Below are positions 28,521 through 64,000 of a DNA stretch of 64,000 nt, one piece after another. The notes beneath the pieces were generated by a model, which saw only the letters and a program-made list of their open reading frames with translations, did not search any database and was not told the origin of the DNA. The DNA is taken from NCBI GenBank assembly GCA_914767715.1, contig OU612075.1:16122001-16186000 (forward strand), written 5' to 3'. The position numbers and the translations under genes are program-made. Positions within the stretch are counted from its first letter, which is position 1; the number at the start of each line of letters is the position of its first letter. The DNA is from Membranipora membranacea. Lineage: Eukaryota > Bryozoa > Gymnolaemata > Cheilostomatida > Membraniporidae.

Positions 28521-28759
28521 GTTTGTGTTTTACAATGGCGCAATGGGTAAGGCATGGGTCTTTCAATCGAGTGTTCAATTCCCGGCGTGGCACGGTGGTG
28601 TCAGGAAGAGCATCCATCATCAAATGCTCCTGTGCCCCATCAGGATCCAGTCCGTAGACCCGCACTGATATCGAGAGAAAACCAAGTAACATCATGGTTT
28701 CTCACACGGTATCACAGAGTATCGAGACTATAAATGGACGTGAGTTTGTGTTTTACAAT
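28521..28759 (+). mobile_element. tRNA-derived SINE with 16-bp target duplication
   Basis: A 207-bp insert (28537-28743) has exact direct repeats GTTTGTGTTTTACAAT at 28521-28536 and 28744-28759. The 5' part GGCGCAATGGGTAAGG is A-box-like and GTTCAATTCCC is a B-box-like T-arm; a non-tRNA body follows. Long exact duplications and a pol III head are the marks of a LINE-mobilised SINE. The intact duplication suggests a fairly recent insertion. Confidence 0.82.
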
Positions 28760-30009
28760 CTTAAAAATTCAGAAAAACATTGCACTACTTGTACGGCCAA
28801 AGATTATAAATACTGGTAAGGCTGTGTGATGAATGTATGACTATGTAGTGACGAAAATCCAATTAACTTGTATTTATATTAATGCCATCAAATTATCTAT
28901 GTAGGTAGTGATTACGGTGATAAAAGAAAAGAAATTTATATTATAATCAGGAGAAAGAGATGCGTGATTGAGTGGAGCTGATATCTTCCACAAAGAGGCG
29001 CACAGCTAGCCTTGGCCACCCACCCCCGACCCAACAGCCTGCCCAGGCTAGCGCACAGCAATCATGAATGGGTTCCGATCTAGATGCTCTCATGCAGGGA
29101 TCATTCAAATTCAAGGGTCAAAATTATTACTTGAGGCAACATAATATGCAGTATGGTGTCATTTGGGCATGACATTTTGTCTTTGAGATGAAAGTTACGC
29201 TGCGGATCTTGTCATGAGACCCACGGGTAGAGCCTACGAATTTAATTTTAAAAACAACAGTTTTGGCAAGAAAAGTAAAACAAGACAAGAGCACACCGAG
29301 GTCTACAAACTCTTGATGATCCAATTAAATTGAAAAAATCCAAAGGAATATATATAAAACTTTAGTTGTCCCAAAACACTTAATGATTCATAGCATACGT
29401 GATCTTTTCGGAGGTCAATACAATAAATGGGTCAACCGCTCTCGTGTTACCAACCTTGATGGTAAAAAAAGCGGAATTATATATATCTTATTCGACGACA
29501 TTTCCACTCAATAAGTAATCGCTCTCACGCTCTGGAGGATTATAAGCACTAGTCAAAAGACTAGACAAACTTTACTCTAAGGGCATGAATACAACTGTTA
29601 CAATCATTACATACACAGATAGACTCAGCTCAGACAAGCATAGCATATAACCAATGAACTAAACCCCATCATTGATATAACAGGTGAGCATTGTTTGTAA
29701 AAATTAAGGTAAGCCTAACTATATTACATGCTTCTGTTCAGAGAACTTTCTTTATTAAAATCCTAAAAACTTCACCTCTGGTTGTCAGAATTCTAACAGC
29801 AAATAAATACAAGAGGAACTCAACCATTAGACTTACACAAATTTTAGATAATATATATGTAACCTGACTTGGACCTGAGTCCTGGACCTTGCTAGTCTTG
29901 TGTTTGAGTTCATCGATGGAAAAACTTAACTTTGTTATTTTTAGTTTTGGAAAAATAATGTACTCACTTATTAATATTGCCTGTGACAAGTAGTAAGAGC
30001 TAGTACTAG

Positions 30010-30186
30010 TTGTGAGAAGAGTCAGACAGACAGGTGAGGTCTGAGATAGATATACACTTAGACTTACTGTTGTGAGAAGAGTCAGACAGACAGGTGAGGT
30101 CTGAGCTTAGTAGATATACACTTACTGTTTTGAGAAGAGTCGGACAGACAGGTGAGGTCTGAGATTAGTAGATATACACTTACTGT
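30010..30186. repeat. minisatellite, three units of about 58-60 bp
   Basis: Each unit contains GAGAAGAGTC, GACAGACAGGTGAGGTCTGA and a TAGATATACACTTA tail, starting at about 30010, 30070 and 30128. The units differ by a few substitutions and small gaps. The inner motif GACAGACAGG is itself repetitive. Confidence 0.85.
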
Positions 30187-31996
30187 TAAATGTGGTCGAT
30201 GACTCATGTGACATCCACAGTGCTGTGTCTCGCAGTTGATTTGTTTTTGTTGTGATCAATTCAGGCAGGAAGTAGCATTGGTATAACCATAAATCCTCAA
30301 AAGAAATATATCTTTATATCTGGGTATCTCAATAATACACGTATTATAGTTTTTGTAGACCGAGATCCAAAGTTGTCTCCTCCTTAAATATAGTCCAAGA
30401 ACTCTGCAAAGGTTGTTTGCTTTTTGTATTATGAATTTTGGGTGTGTGATTAAGCTGTTGTTCTCAGCCTTACCTTAATAATTGTAAAAAAAAAATTCAT
30501 TGAGATTGGCTGAGTTTTTTTCTTGGATTATTATATTCGCCTGGAGAGTAAGTTATCTCTAGTGTGGTCAGCTAGTTCATCCTTTCTGATAAGCAGGTAA
30601 TTGGTTACCAACATTTATGAGTAACCAAACATTTGTAACTTGCATATTTTTGATTTAAACTTAGCTTGACTAGAAAGAAAAGAAGTAGTCTACAACATCA
30701 TTCAACTCATATATATATATTGACTTGAGAATGAGATTGACTTGCTTGAGATACACATTAGTCTATCTTGACAAGCTTACTTGGTTGACCAGCAAAGCTC
30801 ATCAAGTCAGGCTACACAGAAAAATACACCAATAAATTCATACATACATAAATTACTGCTCTGCTGTGAGCTATTTATTTATTGCATGGATGAATTGAAT
30901 GTATGTTGAATGTGAGTTGAGTGAGTAGTTTCAGTTTGTATATTTTATCTATTACGTTTCTTCATCATGTCATTCACTAGGAGAGTAAGTAAGTAAGTTA
31001 ACTTGAATTGAACTAAGATGCCATTAGTCATTGAACAACTATCCAAAGTAGGTAAATTGCAGCCACAATAAACTCTACTGAGTGACAAGTGATCAATTTA
31101 ATTTAAATAATATTCTTGGCTGGTTCTACAACAGTCAAGTGAGTGTTGAGGCGGTCAAAACCAGCGGTGGTTCATCTGCCTAACTTTACCCTTACCAAAA
31201 TTAAAGAGACTAGTTAAACATTGCCAGTGCTACATCATAGACTAGGCAGTAGGCCTGTTGCACTTGTCATATCGTGCCTCTGATAATGAGTTGGTTCTCC
31301 ATATTTAGACCATCAATGGTACTTCTATGGTTTTTATTATGATACAACAATAACTTTTTGCTGAAGCACTATGAGCTTAACTGTGAAAAAAAATCATCAA
31401 GCACATTGCCTGCCTACACGCAAACTAAGTGCCCAATACAGCAAGCCTCCACCATGGGCCTGACAGATTTCATACAAAGTTTTTGGTGAATGCCATCTAT
31501 GTCAGGTGCTCAACCACCAGCACAATATACGTAGTTGTTCAGATCCCTCATAACACTCATTTACTTGGGTGGGCCCATATCTTGAAATATATTCATTTCA
31601 AATTCCGGATTTTCTGCACCTCTGCATAATAACATGAATTTCCTGGGATTAGTAATGAAGAGTTGTAGTTGAGAGGTCCCTGCCAAAACTCTTTTAGGTG
31701 ATCACACTTCTTAAAAGTCTTCTTTACTCTCTAATGAATTTCATCTGTACTTTTTTTGAGGTCTACGCTCCAAATTTGAGTTGGATTACTCATATGGCTA
31801 TCCTACTGGACGGATACATTTCAGCTGTGTAGAAAGCTGATTAGACCCATTAGGGATTCCTCACTCCTTGACAGGTCAAAGTTTTCATTGTGGATCAAAA
31901 TGCAAAACCGAACAGTTACCTAAGGTTACCCAAGGTTTGGCTTCTGTTTTAGACAGATGGTTGGCAGTACAATGGGCTTACTGATAATGGATGAAT

Positions 31997-32224
31997 TATA
32001 CAATTCTGCAATGTTGTCATGGCATTTAGAAGTACACAGACCCTATTCTCACTTTTTGCATAATGGTATCTAGCTTTTCCAGTAGGGTTTTAGGCTACAA
32101 AATAGTCTCAAATCCATCATCATTGTAGCCTAAAACCCTACTGCACATGCGGAATACCATTTTGCAAAACGTTAGAGTAGTGCTTGTGTACTTCGTAATG
32201 TCATGACAGCATTGCAGTTGTATA
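31997..32224. repeat. 228-bp fold-back repeat
   Basis: The arms of about 100 nt (31997-32099 and 32124-32224) are inverted copies with scattered mismatches. The most conserved blocks are AGTAGGGTTTTAGGCTACA with its complement and the outer TATACAATTCTGCAATG with its partner. The spacer is about 24 nt. No transposase frame and no clear flanking duplication were found. Confidence 0.65.
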
Positions 32225-32668
32225 ATCGATTTGTACTTTAAATTCGCATCATTGTCTTATTCACTTGCAGGGTTTTTGATGAAAGTAAATTACATCTTTG
32301 ATCAGAGTTTTAAAAATCTTGACCTGGTTTAAATTCAGAGATGCAATGTTGGCGATAAATGCCATGACTCCCCCCCCCCCCAGATTTCACCCTCATTCTT
32401 CAGTTGGTGTGTGTGATCTGATGGTAGAGGCTCTGTGTTTAAAATGAGGGAGTGTTGTAACATCAGTCGGCGAAGTCCTGTATCAGCAACAGGAAAAGCT
32501 AGGGAGCTAACTGGCTCAGTCAACAAACTCATTGCTATTGCACAGTTTATAATCATTGATATTTATTTTAGATTTACCATGTACAGTAAGTTATTAGCAC
32601 TCAGAATGGTAATTAAACATCGCTTGCCTTTTAATCCACTTAACGATTATGTTATAAATTTCTTCTAG

Positions 32669-32841
32669 TCGCTGCAGGCGTCGATGCCATCAACTGAGGC
32701 ATCAGCAGCGGATAATCATTATAGTGAAGAGCAGCACTATACAAGCTAAGGTTGAGTAGCCAGTGAATGGAACTCGTTGGGACCAAAGGATTCATTCAGG
32801 AAAATAAATATTTGTGCTTCCACAATTAACAGTCAAAAGAG
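32669..32841 (+). other. candidate 5' untranslated exon of CASK
   Basis: It is bounded by a TTTCTTCTAG acceptor and a GAGGTAAGA donor. It contains no frame linking to CASK, so it would be leader sequence. It is supported only by splice-site quality and position. Confidence 0.25.
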
Positions 32842-33540
32842 GTAAGAAAAACAAAACATTGTAAGGCAATGAAATCTCTGAGTTGAATCAGGTTGAATAT
32901 ACTCAGCGCACTAGAAGTTATTGCGATTTGGGTTCATAACAGATCACATCACTGTGGGAAAAATGACTATGTTATAGGATAGCCTTCATGTAATCAATGA
33001 ATGAACACAAACTCTACCAAGAGCTCACAGTGTGCTCTTCATTTATGTCATATGTCATAATCGCAAGACTTTGTTGGCACACAGACCATGCCAGAGCTAA
33101 CAGTCCTATCTGGAATGAAGGTATTGCTTTCTTTAGGTTGACAAATGGTGTTTTTTCTAATAATTGAAACATAATCAACTGCAATGACAGGTGCAGTCCT
33201 CACTCATTGCTCTTGGCTAAACGTGAAATTGGCCTAACTGTGTTTCGGGGCTTGATAAGACAAAGTCTAGTTTAGTGCAACAATCATAGCTCTATTGTTT
33301 ATGATCATACTAAATGTATGTTTTAGATGCATACAAGTGCCCTGAGTAAATATTTGATTATGAGCAGATTATTGTACTTATGTGCCATCATCCATTGACA
33401 TTCTTCTTGGCCGACATTAATTCTAACTATTACTCTAGGCAGCATTAGATGCATGCTGTAGTGATACTATACTCCTAGTGTCACTATAATTATGACATAG
33501 AATGTATCATGAGATTTTTTTTTACTCTCTTGTATTGCAG

Positions 33541-33638
33541 GCTTGGGCTGAGCAACAACTTCTACCTCAGATCTCATAAGCGCTATCACATATTGACCGA
33601 AGACTGATATCTACAGATGTGACAGTCAGCTCTCACAG
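33541..33638 (+). other. candidate 5' untranslated exon of CASK
   Basis: A strong polypyrimidine acceptor (TTTACTCTCTTGTATTGCAG) comes before it and a CACAGGTGAGT donor follows. The first coding exon itself probably begins at 34443 after TTTATTTTCAG, giving a 122-base untranslated stretch before the ATG. Position and splice sites suggest a CASK leader exon. Confidence 0.35.
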
Positions 33639-34564
33639 GTGAGTGCCCACACACAGCCCTGTAGGGTCTGATAACTAGGGAGAGTGTAAAGGTTGTATAG
33701 CTGTCGTGCATTTTTACTCAGGAAACTATTGGCTTTCTAAAATGGTGTAACGAAGTCTTAAGTTGCCCTAAAAGCTTGCAACTTCATTGATGAGAAGTTG
33801 TATGTCCAATCGTTATGTAATAAATGTCTAAAAATGTTTCAAGAATATATACTAAAGCACCCGCTAGACAGAACCATGCTTACTATCCTGTCCAAACTAA
33901 ACATATTATCTGCTGTGACACAAAACTTTGGACATAATTAAAATGTGATCAGATAAAGATTAGAGGTATACAATGTTAAACTGACACTTTGTCCTATATT
34001 AGCTACTTCGAGTATCATAGCGTTGTTTTTGTGTTTATGTGATTGCGCTGGGAATTTGGGGTAGAGTTTCACATTAAATACTCTAACTGAGATAAGACTG
34101 CCCTAGTTCTGTTTTACAATCCTCTGCACAGCGGAATGTCAGTATCAAAAGGTCACATGTCACATTTATTTGGCCTTCTCTTTTATTCTGTTTGGGACAA
34201 TCACAGCCTACTGCAGAACACTGTTAGTAAAGCATCACAAACTCAGTTTGGGCCTCACAGACCACTCTTGTCTCTCTGACTGCCACATGTCAGCATTATA
34301 TTGTATGTTTTTGACTAAGCCTATGTTGTAGCCATAATTCATGGATTTTGTCAACCGAGGATCAGTGTTCAAGTTTGCAAAACTAAGGGGGTATGAGTAC
34401 TGCAGCGGGTTGGGTTGTACATTGCTTCATCTTTATTTTCAGGTGCTGCTCAAGTAACATATCAGAACAGAAAAAGTCTACCTGAGATCATAAGACTCAA
34501 ACTTTGGATCGTAACATAACTAGGATATACAAGTAACACTCCGAATGTTAGAATACAGAAAACT

Positions 34565-63870
<29,306 letters not shown>

Positions 63871-64000
63871 ACATAAGAAGGGATGTTATCTGGACAACTC
63901 TGAAGCAGGTAAACGTGTGTGTCGCAGGAGTTGTCTTCTCAACGGAACATGGGCACTCATGGCATCCAATATATCAGGTTGAGGAACTAAGCTGAGTAAT
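63871..64000 (+). other. start of CASK 3' untranslated region
   Basis: The sequence after the CASK stop has no further coding frame. No poly(A) signal is visible before the window ends, so the transcript end lies beyond it. Confidence 0.6.

Larger units (their letters stand above)
25680..32668. other. gene-free, repeat-rich intergenic region
   Basis: About 7 kb between the start of the arrestin-like gene and the first possible CASK leader exon. No coding exon could be supported on either strand. It contains two 110-bp hairpin elements, a SINE, an 18-bp tandem duplication, a three-unit minisatellite, a 228-bp fold-back and a C-run near 32372. The remaining stretches are plain AT-rich DNA. Confidence 0.55.

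Overview
This is nuclear DNA from an animal. It is AT-rich, every long gene is cut into many short exons with GT-AG introns, and the genes present (a full CASK-type MAGUK, UBE2K, TCTP and an alpha-arrestin) are read straight from conserved protein motifs. CASK with a CaMK domain, two L27 domains, PDZ, SH3 and guanylate kinase domains points to a metazoan. The moderate protein divergence and the tandem secreted LPMO-like genes suggest an invertebrate, possibly an early-branching one such as a sponge, but the species cannot be decided from this window.

Layout. 242-873 (+) holds the last two exons of a secreted LPMO-like gene that begins left of the window. 3370-7657 (+) is a complete seven-exon paralogue whose mature N-terminus is predicted to be a histidine. 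9407-14300 (-) is UBE2K (six exons, E2 plus UBA). 14685-16603 (+) is TCTP (four exons), divergent from UBE2K across 384 bp. 18670-25679 (-) is a nine-exon arrestin-domain gene ending in an LPSY motif. 25680-32668 has no gene I can support and is rich in small mobile elements. 34565-63870 (+) is CASK, 21 constitutive coding exons plus one alternative exon, with likely upstream untranslated exons.

Main points. (1) CASK has two adjacent, phase-matched, homologous exons in its guanylate kinase domain (61562-61642 and 62495-62590), the layout of mutually exclusive exons. (2) Its pseudokinase domain carries HRE instead of HRD and GFN instead of DFG. (3) Two very long CASK introns contain candidate internal first exons, two of them with TATA boxes, all in phase with the downstream exon; these would give short CASK forms without the kinase domain. 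(4) Several tiny hairpin elements with 5'-TAG ends are flanked by 9-bp direct duplications. (5) The LPMO-like pair has the signs of a copper histidine-brace protein plus a conserved three-cysteine tail.

The genes are otherwise functionally unrelated neighbours. Mobile-element content includes a TTAA-flanked snap-back MITE, a TA-flanked 987-bp element with iterated motifs, an inverted MITE pair around UBE2K, tRNA-derived SINEs and several fold-back repeats.
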